Assembly: GCA_040510575.1 (NCBI GenBank)
Contig: JBEVIU010000022.1
Location: 1 to 12,399 of the forward strand
Direction of reading: 5' to 3'
Source of the DNA: DASUMF01 sp040510575
Lineage (GTDB): Bacteria; Actinomycetota; Acidimicrobiia; IMCC26256; DASPTH01
DNA length: 12,399 nt
This document shows, one piece after another, positions 5,985 through 12,399 of the stretch (position 1 is its first letter; each line of letters starts with the position of its first letter). A program made the translations under genes and the position numbers. The notes below the pieces were generated by a model, which saw only the letters and a program-made list of their open reading frames with translations, made no database searches and was not told the DNA's origin.

Positions 5985-7136
5985 TCACAGGTCGTCGAGC
6001 AGGACTGCAGCGTCCATCTCGGGGGTCTCGGCCTCCGAGGGCTTGCGCCAATCGGTGGCGCGCGCCAGCCAGATGGCGATCACGAGGAGCAGGGTGGCGA
6101 TCGCCATCCCGAAGGCGACTCGCCCCGAGTCGTACGACACGCCGGGGCCGCCTGCGAACGACACGTCCACCGCGGGAATCGGCGCGGTCCCTCCACCGCT
6201 GACGACCAACGCGCAGGGAACCTGTCGGCTGCAGTCCACCCGATCGCTCCCCACCGGTTGATCGCGGAGCGCCACCCGGAGGCTCGCGGAGCCGTCGGCG
6301 TCGACCGTCGCACCGGAGGGCGAGCCGAGCGAACGGCACCGGGCGGTGCCGCTGGTGGCCGGCGCGGCGCACAGCGCGAGATCGGCGCGCGCATCGGGCG
6401 CGAAGTCGTTGAGCTCCACCGTGACGCGGTGGCCGGACGCGATGCCGTCGGGCCTGGGTGTGACACGCACTCGGGCGCGGTCGGTCGGCGCGCCGAACAC
6501 CGTGTGCACGATTGCAGTGGCGTCGTCGTCGGTGATGCGCACCACGCACGCGGCGCCGCGCGCCGAACAGGTCGGCGTCCCGCCGGGGTCGAGGTAGCTG
6601 TCGCCGACGAGATACTGGAAGCGCGCGGTGCCGTTCGGGTCGAACAGCACCGGGAAGCGGTTACCGCATTGTTCGTACGCCGCGGCGGCGCGCCCTCCCG
6701 GCACCACGCATTGTTCGACGGAGCCGTATGTGTCCGGCTCGAAACCGACCGCGTACACGCGGAGCACCACGCGGGAGTCGAGATCACCGAGCGCGACAGG
6801 GGCGGCGAACTCATCGTCGTCCGGCGCGCGCACCTGAACCTCGCGCACGCCAGATGCTTCCTCGAGTGCCGTCGGTGGACGCGCCGCGACAGCGCGACTC
6901 ACCTCGGTGTCTCCCGCGTCGGCCCCGGAGTCGCTGTCGCTCCCGCTCCCACGAAAGCCCACGGCGACCGACACCAGCGCGACGAGCACCAGGACAGCCC
7001 CGATCGCGAGCCCGACACTCATGCCACCGGCACCACGCGCGGGGTCGTCCGAGCGGGCGCGCAACATCGACCCGAGGGCGACGCCGCCCACGACCAGACC
7101 GACCACGACGACTCCCGCCAGGAGCACAACGCCCAA
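5985..7136 (-). CDS. Membrane-anchored protein with two neocarzinostatin-like domains
   Basis: The 383-residue protein has hydrophobic segments at about 4-22 and 41-60, a Ser/Asp/Gly linker (63-78), two extracytoplasmic domains, a third membrane helix (about 341-359) and a short acidic tail ending VLLDDL. Domain 2 (about 222-330) matches the neocarzinostatin apoprotein fold: VELNDFAPDARADLALC, then C267, VDADGSASLRV, VDCSRQVPC, and a final VDVSF strand. Its cysteines C256/C267 and C302/C308 have the spacing of the two family disulfides. Domain 1 (about 100-218) is a more divergent copy with C143/C157 and C190/C197. In enediyne producers this fold carries a chromophore; no such pathway is present here, so the ligand is unknown. 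The start is TTG at 7134-7136, limited by an in-frame stop 12 bases upstream; a GTG three codons on is an alternative. It begins 12 bases after the four-helix protein gene. Confidence 0.82.
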   Translation of the reverse strand: MGVVLLAGVVVVGLVVGGVALGSMLRARSDDPARGAGGMSVGLAIGAVLVLVALVSVAVGFRGSGSDSDSGADAGDTEVSRAVAARPPTALEEASGVREVQVRAPDDDEFAAPVALGDLDSRVVLRVYAVGFEPDTYGSVEQCVVPGGRAAAAYEQCGNRFPVLFDPNGTARFQYLVGDSYLDPGGTPTCSARGAACVVRITDDDATAIVHTVFGAPTDRARVRVTPRPDGIASGHRVTVELNDFAPDARADLALCAAPATSGTARCRSLGSPSGATVDADGSASLRVALRDQPVGSDRVDCSRQVPCALVVSGGGTAPIPAVDVSFAGGPGVSYDSGRVAFGMAIATLLLVIAIWLARATDWRKPSEAETPEMDAAVLLDDL

Positions 7137-7148
7137 GAGCGCGTTCGC

Positions 7149-7796
7149 CTACGAGGGAGAGCCGGCCGGCGCGCCTGACGCCGGCGGTGCCGGCGGAGGT
7201 GCGGTGTCGTCGAGCTGGCGGTTGAGCGTGAGCAGGCGCCCCATCATCGGCAACGCGAGCAGGTTGAGCCCGTGGAGGATCCCGATGATCAAGAGGATGC
7301 CGGCGACACGGGCCACTTCGTGCTGGAGCTGCGCGGCCGTGACCGTCTCGCCCCAGTTCCCCTTGGGCTCGAAGCTCATCGTGAACAAGATGTACGACAT
7401 GAAGATGAGGTAATAGGCAATGTCGGTGAGCACGATGAAGCTCTTGCCGGTGCGCGGGTTGCCCCGGAACACGTCGGCCGCGTAGCTCTTGCCGAACCGT
7501 TTGATGAGCGGCCCGAGCCAGAACGCGATCGCGAGCAACACGACATTGGTGAGTACCTCGAGAACCCACCAGTCCATGACGAACGCTCCCTTCTTGTAGT
7601 CGGTCGTCGCAACGACCACGGCTGCGAACGCGGCGAACACGCACGCAAGGATGAACGCGCCGTTGCGGCGCTGCCGGGCGCGCCGGCGGTCGTCGTCCAC
7701 ACTCAGTTGGACGCGCGCGAACAGATCGGGGCTGTCCTGCACCCCCGCGGCCTCGCCGGCGAGCGCGGTGCGGAGCTGCTCTTCGAGCGCGCTCAT
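7149..7796 (-). CDS. Four-helix membrane protein, candidate regulator (anti-sigma type) of the adjacent sigma factor
   Basis: The 215-residue protein has a cytoplasmic-looking N-terminus of about 45 residues ending in a very basic run (DDDRRRARQRR, 34-44), then four hydrophobic helices at about 46-64, 75-96, 119-141 and 160-184, and a Pro/Ala-rich tail. The N-terminal pattern of short amphipathic helix plus SPDLFARV resembles the start of membrane anti-sigma factors, but there is no zinc-binding HxxxCxxC motif and I recognise no named family. The ATG at 7794-7796 overlaps the sigma factor stop as ATGA and has GGAG 6 bases upstream, so translation of the two genes is probably coupled; a GTG four codons earlier is less likely. 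The position directly after an ECF sigma gene is what suggests the regulatory role. Confidence 0.8.
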   Translation of the reverse strand: MSALEEQLRTALAGEAAGVQDSPDLFARVQLSVDDDRRRARQRRNGAFILACVFAAFAAVVVATTDYKKGAFVMDWWVLEVLTNVVLLAIAFWLGPLIKRFGKSYAADVFRGNPRTGKSFIVLTDIAYYLIFMSYILFTMSFEPKGNWGETVTAAQLQHEVARVAGILLIIGILHGLNLLALPMMGRLLTLNRQLDDTAPPPAPPASGAPAGSPS

Positions 7797-8482
7797 CGCA
7801 GTCTCCACGGCAGCTGCGTCTCGGAGCGTCGAGCCGGAGCGTCGAAGTCGTCGGGTACCTCAGCGTCGGCGGCGACAACATCGAGCCGATGCTGCAGCGC
7901 GGCGAGTCCGCGCTTGAGGTGGGTCTTCACCGAGTTGCGCGAGCAACCCACCGCGTCCGCGATGTCGTCGATGCCGAGCTCGTCGTAGTAGCGCAGCACC
8001 AGGCACTGGCGTTGGCGATGTGGGAGCGTTCGCAGCGCGTCGATCATCCGCTGTTGGTCTTCGCGCAAGGTGATCTCGTCTTCAACCGACGCGACCCGGT
8101 CGTCGAACGGCAAGTGGTGACGCATCGAGACGAGCCCACGACGGTTCGAGTCGCGCGCAAGGTTCAAGACGATCGACCGCAGGTACGCGGGCGCCTTTGC
8201 AGGGTCGGCGATCCGGTGCGCGGCGCGGGCGAGCCGAATGAATGCCTCCTGCACGAGGTCTTCGGCGGCGTTGCGATCGTCCACGAACAAGCGCGCGAGG
8301 CGCACCAGCGACGCACCTTCCTGCCTGAACAAGGTGGTCACCAGGCGATCGACGTCGACGTCGACCCGCGCGGCCGCCGCAGCCGGGGCGGGCAACGAGA
8401 GCGCGTCGGCCATGGCCAGCGCGCGCGGCATGCAGGCCGCGCGAAGCGCGTCGGCGATCGCGATGCCCAGCGCGTCACTCAC
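7793..8482 (-). CDS. ECF-type RNA polymerase sigma factor
   Basis: The 229-residue protein has sigma region 2 at about 46-112 (LVRLARLFVDDRNAAEDLVQ and FIRLARAAHRI, then the DNA-melting helix around AYLRSIVLNLARD) and region 4 at about 145-200 (ALRTLPHRQRQCLVLRYYDE, then a helix-turn-helix ending GCSRNSVKTHLKRGLAAL). Regions 1 and 3 are absent, as in extracytoplasmic-function sigma factors. Both ends carry extra residues: about 40 Ala-rich at the N-terminus and about 28 acidic/basic at the C-terminus. The start is GTG at 8480-8482 with AGGGA 8 bases upstream; internal ATG codons 18 and 24 are possible but have no better site. It is coupled to the downstream membrane protein, the usual order for a sigma factor and its regulator. 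Its target promoters are unknown. Confidence 0.93.
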   Translation of the reverse strand: MSDALGIAIADALRAACMPRALAMADALSLPAPAAAAARVDVDVDRLVTTLFRQEGASLVRLARLFVDDRNAAEDLVQEAFIRLARAAHRIADPAKAPAYLRSIVLNLARDSNRRGLVSMRHHLPFDDRVASVEDEITLREDQQRMIDALRTLPHRQRQCLVLRYYDELGIDDIADAVGCSRNSVKTHLKRGLAALQHRLDVVAADAEVPDDFDAPARRSETQLPWRLR

Positions 8483-8552
8483 GGTTGCGTTCCCTGCATC
8501 GCGTCATTCGTGTTCGCTCGACCGCATTCTGACAGATCGCGGCGGTTCGTGC
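8483..8552 (-). promoter_or_regulatory. Leader of the sigma factor gene, possible own promoter
   Basis: This 70-base gap separates the ABC permease stop from the sigma factor start. On the minus strand it contains GAACCG (8548-8543), the same hexamer as in the -35-like element of the AAA+ ATPase gene (5269-5264), and AGGGA (8491-8495) as ribosome-binding site. A GAAC-type -35 would suit autoregulation by an ECF sigma factor, but the nearest CGGTC-like -10 is spaced too far (19 bases), so this is weak. Confidence 0.25.
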
Positions 8553-9371
8553 TCAGGTTGCTGCCGCCACGTCGCGCCGCCAGAACGTGTAGCCCGACAC
8601 GCCCACGAGCACCGCCGTGTACGCGAGCAGCATCGCGACCGCGCCAACTGGTGAGTGGCTCGACGCGTCCCCCTCGTTCGCCGACCAGGTGAGCACGACG
8701 GTCGTCGTGTCGCCCACCAGCCACTTGGCGTACTCGGGGAGCCCACCGCGCACCAGGCTCTCGCCGATGGCGAGCCAGCCCCACGCCACGATGATCGCGG
8801 CCACGGTGTTACGGCCGAGCGTGGCGAGCGCGCCGCCGAGCATGGCGGCCAACCCGGTGATCAGGCCGATGCGCGCCATGGCGGCGACCAGCGAACCGAT
8901 CCACTCGGCGTCGACGCCGGCAGCGGTGCCGTGCGCGAGCACCGAGGGGACGAACGCGGCCAGGAAGAGCGCCTGGAGCCCGAGCGCGATCGCGATCGCA
9001 AGTATTCCGGAGGATCCGATGCGTGCGGCGTGCAGGCGCACCCGACGCGGCTCCCACGTGAGCGCGGTCGTGACCGTTCCGGCCCTCCACTCGGCGCCGA
9101 CCACTGATGCGCCGCCGAGCAACCCACCCAACACGAGGAACAGCGCCGCGGCCGGGAGCGCGCCGTCGCCCTTGCCGTCGGCCATCCACCAGTCGGTCAT
9201 GACGGCAGGGTCCTGGCCGCCCTTCGCCGCGAGCGCGGCGAGATCCAGGCCGCGGCTGGCGAGGAACTCGACGACGCCTGCGATCACGATCATCACGAGG
9301 GCGAGCAGGATCAGGACCCGTACCAGCCGGCGCTGCAACGCCCGGCGCATCTCGATCACCAACAGGTTCAC
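8553..9371 (-). CDS. ABC-2 type transporter permease
   Basis: The 272-residue integral membrane protein has about six hydrophobic segments: 19-37, 72-92, 121-145, 160-184, 190-206 and 243-263. After the second comes GAEWRAGTVTTALTWEPRR (92-110), the E-x-x-x-GT-x(n)-P-x-R signature of ABC-2 permeases. It would form the membrane channel of an exporter with the ATPase encoded just upstream. Its GTG start (9369-9371) overlaps the ATPase stop as GTGA, so the two proteins are translationally coupled. Only one permease gene is visible, so the complex is probably a homodimer of this subunit. The substrate is not readable; lipids, peptides or drugs are all exported by this class. Confidence 0.9.
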   Translation of the reverse strand: MNLLVIEMRRALQRRLVRVLILLALVMIVIAGVVEFLASRGLDLAALAAKGGQDPAVMTDWWMADGKGDGALPAAALFLVLGGLLGGASVVGAEWRAGTVTTALTWEPRRVRLHAARIGSSGILAIAIALGLQALFLAAFVPSVLAHGTAAGVDAEWIGSLVAAMARIGLITGLAAMLGGALATLGRNTVAAIIVAWGWLAIGESLVRGGLPEYAKWLVGDTTTVVLTWSANEGDASSHSPVGAVAMLLAYTAVLVGVSGYTFWRRDVAAAT

Positions 9372-10345
9372 GCCACCACCTCCAGCACCTCAGGGAGCTC
9401 GTCGGCCGCGGTGAGCTCGAGGAAGCGCTCCTCGAGCGAGTGCTCCGCGACGCGCAGTTCCGACACCCAGAGCCGTTCCGCCGCCAGCACTTCCGTGACC
9501 CGCGCGCTGTCTTCGGAGCCGACGCGCGCGAGAAGGTGGTCGTCGCACCGCTGCACCGCGATGCCGGCGCGCCCGAGCGCGGCCGCGCCCGCCACGAGGT
9601 CGGCGACTCGAACGACGAGCTCGCCGTCGGCGCGACCGAGCACCTCGTCGACCGTTCCCGTCGCCACGCAGCGACCTCGTTTCAAGATCGCAACGCGATC
9701 GCAGGTCTGCTCCACCTCGGCGAGCAGGTGGCTCGACACCAATACGGTGCGCCCCTCGTCGCCCAGCGTGCGCAGCACGTCGCGCACTTCGCGCATGCCC
9801 GCCGGGTCGAGCCCGTTCGCGGGCTCGTCGAGGATCACGAGCGCCGGATCCTTCAACAACGCAGCGGCGAGGCCGAGGCGCTGGCGCATGCCCAGCGAAA
9901 AGCGACGGACGTCGTCGTCGGCGCGCTCGCCGAGGCCGACCCGCTCGAGCATCGCGTCGACGCGCGGCGCCGGGATGCGATCGATGGCACCGAGAAGACG
10001 CAGGTTCTCGCGCGCGCTCATCGTCGGGAAGAACATCGGCGTCTCCACGATCGAACCGACCCGTCGGATCGCGTGCGGCAAGGCGACGCGCACGTCCTCG
10101 CCGAAGAGCCGCACCTCACCGCTCGTCGGTCGGACGAGGCCGAGCAGGCAGCGGATGGTCGTCGTCTTGCCCGATCCGTTCGGGCCGAGGAAGCCGAACA
10201 CGCCCCCCTCGGGCACTGACAGATCGAGCCCGTCGATGGCAACGACACGCCGCGGCCCACCCCGCCTCCTGGCCTGCCCAGGTCCCATGAGGCGTCGGCG
10301 CGCGTACTCCTTTCGCAGGCCGTCGATCTCGATCACCGGTGTCAT
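9368..10345 (-). CDS. ABC transporter ATP-binding protein
   Basis: The 325-residue protein has all ABC ATPase motifs: Walker A GPNGSGKT (54-61), signature FSLGMRQRL (149-157, a variant of LSGGQ common in ABC-2 exporters), Walker B VILDEP (170-175) with catalytic E174, the D-loop GLDP (178-181), and switch H206 in SSHLLAEVE. A basic insertion (RRRLMGPGQARRRGGPRR, about 16-33) separates the first strand from the rest and is longer than usual. The C-terminal ~95 residues form the accessory domain seen in drug- and lipid-exporter ATPases, ending in LEERFLELT. The ATG at 10343-10345 is supported by a perfect AGGAGG (10353-10358) 7 bases upstream; the open frame further upstream is antisense to the SMP-30 gene. 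It is the first gene of the minus-strand run and powers the permease that follows. Confidence 0.95.
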   Translation of the reverse strand: MTPVIEIDGLRKEYARRRLMGPGQARRRGGPRRVVAIDGLDLSVPEGGVFGFLGPNGSGKTTTIRCLLGLVRPTSGEVRLFGEDVRVALPHAIRRVGSIVETPMFFPTMSARENLRLLGAIDRIPAPRVDAMLERVGLGERADDDVRRFSLGMRQRLGLAAALLKDPALVILDEPANGLDPAGMREVRDVLRTLGDEGRTVLVSSHLLAEVEQTCDRVAILKRGRCVATGTVDEVLGRADGELVVRVADLVAGAAALGRAGIAVQRCDDHLLARVGSEDSARVTEVLAAERLWVSELRVAEHSLEERFLELTAADELPEVLEVVA

Positions 10346-10451
10346 GTGACCCCCTCCTCGTCCCGTCGCGCTCACGTGCCCCTCTCTCACCGACGAGCGA
10401 ACGGCCGCGGCGGGTGACGCGCCGGACGAGAAATGTGCGACGATCCGCGAC
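10346..10451. promoter_or_regulatory. Divergent intergenic region between ABC operon and SMP-30 gene
   Basis: The 106 bases must hold promoters for both directions. The only firm element is AGGAGG (10353-10358, minus strand), the ribosome-binding site of the ABC ATPase. I see no convincing -35/-10 pair or palindrome. The SMP-30 start has no Shine-Dalgarno; GACGAT (10439-10444) ends 7 bases before it and might be a poor -10 of a leaderless transcript. Confidence 0.35.
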
Positions 10452-11357
10452 ATGGACGGTCCGCACCTCATCTGTGAAGGCCCGGCGGTGGGCGAAGGGC
10501 CGGTGTGGTGTGCACCACGCGACGGCCACGACGACGGCGAGGGCACCGTGGTGTTCACGGGGGTGGCCGCCGGCGTGGTCTCGCGGGTGTGGCCCACGAC
10601 CGGCCGGGTCGAGCAGATCGCCGACACCGCGGGTGGGCCGAACGGCGCGGTCGCGGCAGTCGACGGCGGCTTCGTCGTCACCCAGAACGGCGGGCTCGAC
10701 TTCAACGCGTTCGGCATGTCGGGCCTGCCGGCCCCCCGCTCGATCACGTCGGGCCTCCAGCACGTCACCGCCGACGGCGCGGTCTCGTATCTCACATCCG
10801 GCGCGACCCAACAGCCGAACGACCTCTGCGTGGCGGCCGACGGCACCATCTACTTCACCGACCCGCCGGGCTTCCCCGTTCCCGTTCCGCCCGCGGGCCG
10901 CGTCCTCGCGCTGGAACTCGACGGCACGCTGCGCGTCGTGGCCGATGGCTTCTCGTACTCGAACGGCATCGCGCTCGAGGCCGACGGCGAGACGCTGATC
11001 GTGGTCGAAGTGGGCGGGGCGATCGGCGCCGAGGTCGGCTTCGTCCGACTGCACCCCGACGGCTCACGTGAGCCGTTCGCGCCAGGGCGTCCGGGCGACG
11101 GCTTCGCGCTCGACGTCGACGGGCGCATCTACATGGCCGGTGGTGGGCCGATGGTGTGCGTCTACGAGCCCGACGGCACGCTCGTCGGACAGCTCGACCT
11201 CGACCCACCTGCCGTCACCGCCACGAATTGCTGCTTCGGCGGGCCCGACTTCCGGACGCTCTTCGTCACCGACCTCGGTGCGCCGTGCCACGTCGTCGCG
11301 TTCACCGACATGCCGACGCCCGGGTTGGCGATGCACCCGTGGCCCGGCCCGCGCTGA
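10452..11357 (+). CDS. SMP-30/gluconolactonase/LRE-family protein (probable lactonase)
   Basis: The 301-residue protein is a six-bladed beta-propeller of the SMP-30 type. Expected metal-site residues can be placed: E15 in GEGPVW, N123 in QPNDLCV, N171 in YSNGIAL, and D216 in GDGFALDVDG. Repeated strand/turn units with D-G-T/D-G-R turns (ADGTIYF, LDGTLRVV, PDGSREPF, VDGRIYMA, PDGTLVGQ) mark the blades. Family members hydrolyse sugar lactones or related esters with a divalent metal; the actual substrate is not predictable. The protein has no signal peptide and should be cytoplasmic. It starts at ATG 10452 and ends at TGA 11355-11357. It is divergent from the ABC operon and 75 bases before sdhC, and is functionally unlinked to either as far as the sequence shows. 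The C-terminal blade with MPTPGLAMHPW is typical of actinobacterial members. Confidence 0.87.
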   Translation: MDGPHLICEGPAVGEGPVWCAPRDGHDDGEGTVVFTGVAAGVVSRVWPTTGRVEQIADTAGGPNGAVAAVDGGFVVTQNGGLDFNAFGMSGLPAPRSITSGLQHVTADGAVSYLTSGATQQPNDLCVAADGTIYFTDPPGFPVPVPPAGRVLALELDGTLRVVADGFSYSNGIALEADGETLIVVEVGGAIGAEVGFVRLHPDGSREPFAPGRPGDGFALDVDGRIYMAGGGPMVCVYEPDGTLVGQLDLDPPAVTATNCCFGGPDFRTLFVTDLGAPCHVVAFTDMPTPGLAMHPWPGPR

Positions 11358-11418
11358 CGGTCGCGCCGGACGCGCTCGTTACCGTTTTCACAATCCCACT
11401 TGGCGCCAGATCGGCCAC

Positions 11419-11432
11419 TAACTTCCCGGCCC
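11419..11432 (+). promoter_or_regulatory. Possible -10 element of a leaderless sdhC transcript
   Basis: TAACTT (11419-11424) fits the TAnnnT consensus and ends 8 bases before the GTG start of sdhC, which has no Shine-Dalgarno sequence. Transcription would then start at or next to the start codon. No clear -35 is seen. An AT-richer patch (about 11378-11397) lies just upstream. Confidence 0.4.
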
Positions 11433-12227
11433 GTGGCAACGACAGAAGAAGCGGTCTCGACCGCAGACCAGAAGGCCGGCGCCGACGCGGCCGGGGCGCT
11501 GTACCGCTACGAGGGCGCCCCCGTCCCGTTCCCCAAGAACCAGGGTCACTTCCTCCTGCGGTTCTGGCGCTCCGCCGTCGGCAAGAAGTGGGTCATGGCC
11601 GTCAGCGGGATCATCCTGCTCGGCTACGTGCTCGCCCACATGGTGGGCAACCTCAAGGTGTTCCTCGGCGAGGAGCACCTGAACCACTACGCCGAGTGGC
11701 TCCGCGACCTCGGCGAGCCCGTGTTCCCGCACAGCGTGGTGCTCTGGGCCATGCGCATCGGGCTCGCGCTCGCGTTCGTGTTCCACATCGTCGCGGCGGC
11801 GCAGCTCACCCGGATGAACCACAAGGCCCGTCCGGTCAAGTACCAGTCCAAGCGCGACTACGTCGCTGCGAACTTCGCGTCGCGCACGATGCGGTGGACC
11901 GGCGTGATCATCGCCCTGTTCGTCGTGTTCCACCTCGCCGATCTCACGTGGGGCAGCGCCAACCCGAACTTCGTACGCGGCGATCCGTACGACAACTTGT
12001 TCAACAGCATGGAGCGTGTGCCGGTCGCGATCGCGTACATCCTCGTGATGGTCGCCCTGTCGTTCCACATCTTCCACGGGGCGTGGGCGATGTTCAACAG
12101 CCTCGGGATCAACAACCCGAAGTACAACGACTGGAAGCGCGCGTTCGCCGCCGGCGTCGCGCTCCTCATCCTCGTCGGCAACGTGAGCATGCCGTTGCTG
12201 ATCGTGACCGGGGCGGTGTCCAGGTGA
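11433..12227 (+). CDS. sdhC: Succinate dehydrogenase cytochrome b558 subunit (membrane anchor)
   Basis: The 264-residue protein anchors succinate dehydrogenase/fumarate reductase (complex II) in the membrane and passes electrons to quinone through heme b. After a polar N-terminus of about 40 residues it has five hydrophobic helices (about 52-72, 100-124, 153-172, 196-218, 236-260), the layout of the single-anchor, di-heme b558 family rather than the two-anchor type. Histidines suited as heme ligands sit in helices 1-4: H69 (AHMVGN), H118 (FHIVAA), H167 (FHLAD) and H212 (FHIFHG, with H215 near). The GTG at 11433 was chosen; a TTG eleven codons earlier would start inside the promoter-like sequence. 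Its TGA overlaps the sdhA start as GTGA. Identity is supported by the FAD-binding start of the next gene. Confidence 0.93.
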   Translation: MATTEEAVSTADQKAGADAAGALYRYEGAPVPFPKNQGHFLLRFWRSAVGKKWVMAVSGIILLGYVLAHMVGNLKVFLGEEHLNHYAEWLRDLGEPVFPHSVVLWAMRIGLALAFVFHIVAAAQLTRMNHKARPVKYQSKRDYVAANFASRTMRWTGVIIALFVVFHLADLTWGSANPNFVRGDPYDNLFNSMERVPVAIAYILVMVALSFHIFHGAWAMFNSLGINNPKYNDWKRAFAAGVALLILVGNVSMPLLIVTGAVSR

Positions 12228-12399
12228 GTTTGGTCGGATCGTTCGACGCTCGGATCCCCGACGGGCCGATCGAGCAGAAGTGGGACCAGCACAAGTTCGA
12301 CGTGAAGCTCGTGAACCCGGCCAACAAGCGCCGCTACGAGATCATCGTGGTGGGCAGCGGGTTGGCCGGCGCGTCGGCCGCCGCCACGCTCGGCGAGCT
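12224..12399 (+). CDS. sdhA: Succinate dehydrogenase flavoprotein subunit, 5' part only
   Basis: The first 58 codons are visible, beginning with GTG at 12224 and running off the window. After about 38 polar residues (MSLVGSFDARIPDGPIEQKW, then a charged stretch) comes EIIVVGSGLAGASAA, with GSGLAG at 44-49 as the dinucleotide-binding motif for FAD. In the intact enzyme this subunit carries covalent FAD and oxidises succinate to fumarate. The N-terminal extension before the FAD motif is typical of flavoproteins paired with the b558 anchor. The GTGA overlap with sdhC suggests coupled translation; sdhB should follow outside the window. On sequence alone any FAD/NAD(P)-fold protein is possible, but the position makes sdhA by far the best call. 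Confidence 0.88.
   Translation, partial: MSLVGSFDARIPDGPIEQKWDQHKFDVKLVNPANKRRYEIIVVGSGLAGASAAATLGE

Noticed and set aside
5985..7136. Enediyne antibiotic self-resistance or biosynthesis locus, suggested by the neocarzinostatin-like fold
   Set aside because: No enediyne polyketide synthase, sugar or tailoring gene is present, and the protein is membrane-anchored with two domains rather than a small secreted apoprotein.
10346..10849. N-terminal extension of the ABC ATPase frame
   Set aside because: The added residues are low-complexity antisense of the SMP-30 gene, and a perfect AGGAGG sits 7 bases before the ATG at 10345.
11358..11418. Terminator after the SMP-30 gene
   Set aside because: Only short GC-rich partial repeats (about 4 bp stems) are visible, with no proper stem-loop plus T-run.

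Overview
The window is very GC-rich, with GTG and TTG starts, overlapping stop/start codons, several genes lacking a Shine-Dalgarno sequence, and a cytochrome b558-type succinate dehydrogenase. This suggests an actinobacterium, possibly of the Acidimicrobiia; the placement is inferred from gene types and style, not from a marker gene. I count 14 protein genes (two cut by the window edges) and no RNA gene, insertion sequence or CRISPR array. Genes are packed tightly: the largest gap is 121 bases.

Left part (1-5201). The end of a macro-domain hydrolase (+) converges on a minus-strand run that reads, in transcription order, SRPBCC/START-like protein, large von Willebrand A (VWA) protein, glyoxalase-fold protein. 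A small lipoprotein gene (+) is divergent from the SRPBCC gene and ends 3 bases from the stop of a MoxR/ChlI-type AAA+ ATPase (-). The ATPase and the VWA protein are very probably a functional pair (ATPase plus MIDAS adaptor), here separated by the lipoprotein and SRPBCC genes.

Middle part (5202-10345), all on the minus strand. In transcription order: ABC transporter ATPase, ABC-2 permease (overlapping by GTGA), ECF-type sigma factor, four-helix membrane protein (overlapping by ATGA), a membrane-anchored protein with two neocarzinostatin-like domains, an exported Cu/Zn superoxide dismutase, then the AAA+ ATPase. The sigma factor, membrane protein and neocarzinostatin-fold protein look like one translationally coupled signalling cassette. 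The membrane protein is the best candidate for the sigma factor's regulator. The dismutase and the ATPase have their own leader regions, each with a perfect 7-bp inverted repeat.

Right part (10346-12399), plus strand. An SMP-30/gluconolactonase-type protein is divergent from the ABC operon. It is followed by sdhC (cytochrome b558 membrane anchor) and the first 58 codons of sdhA, overlapping by GTGA, which opens a respiratory complex II operon running out of the window.

The most unusual material is the sigma factor / membrane protein / double neocarzinostatin-fold cassette, the methionine-rich internal repeat in the VWA protein, and the paired leader hairpins.
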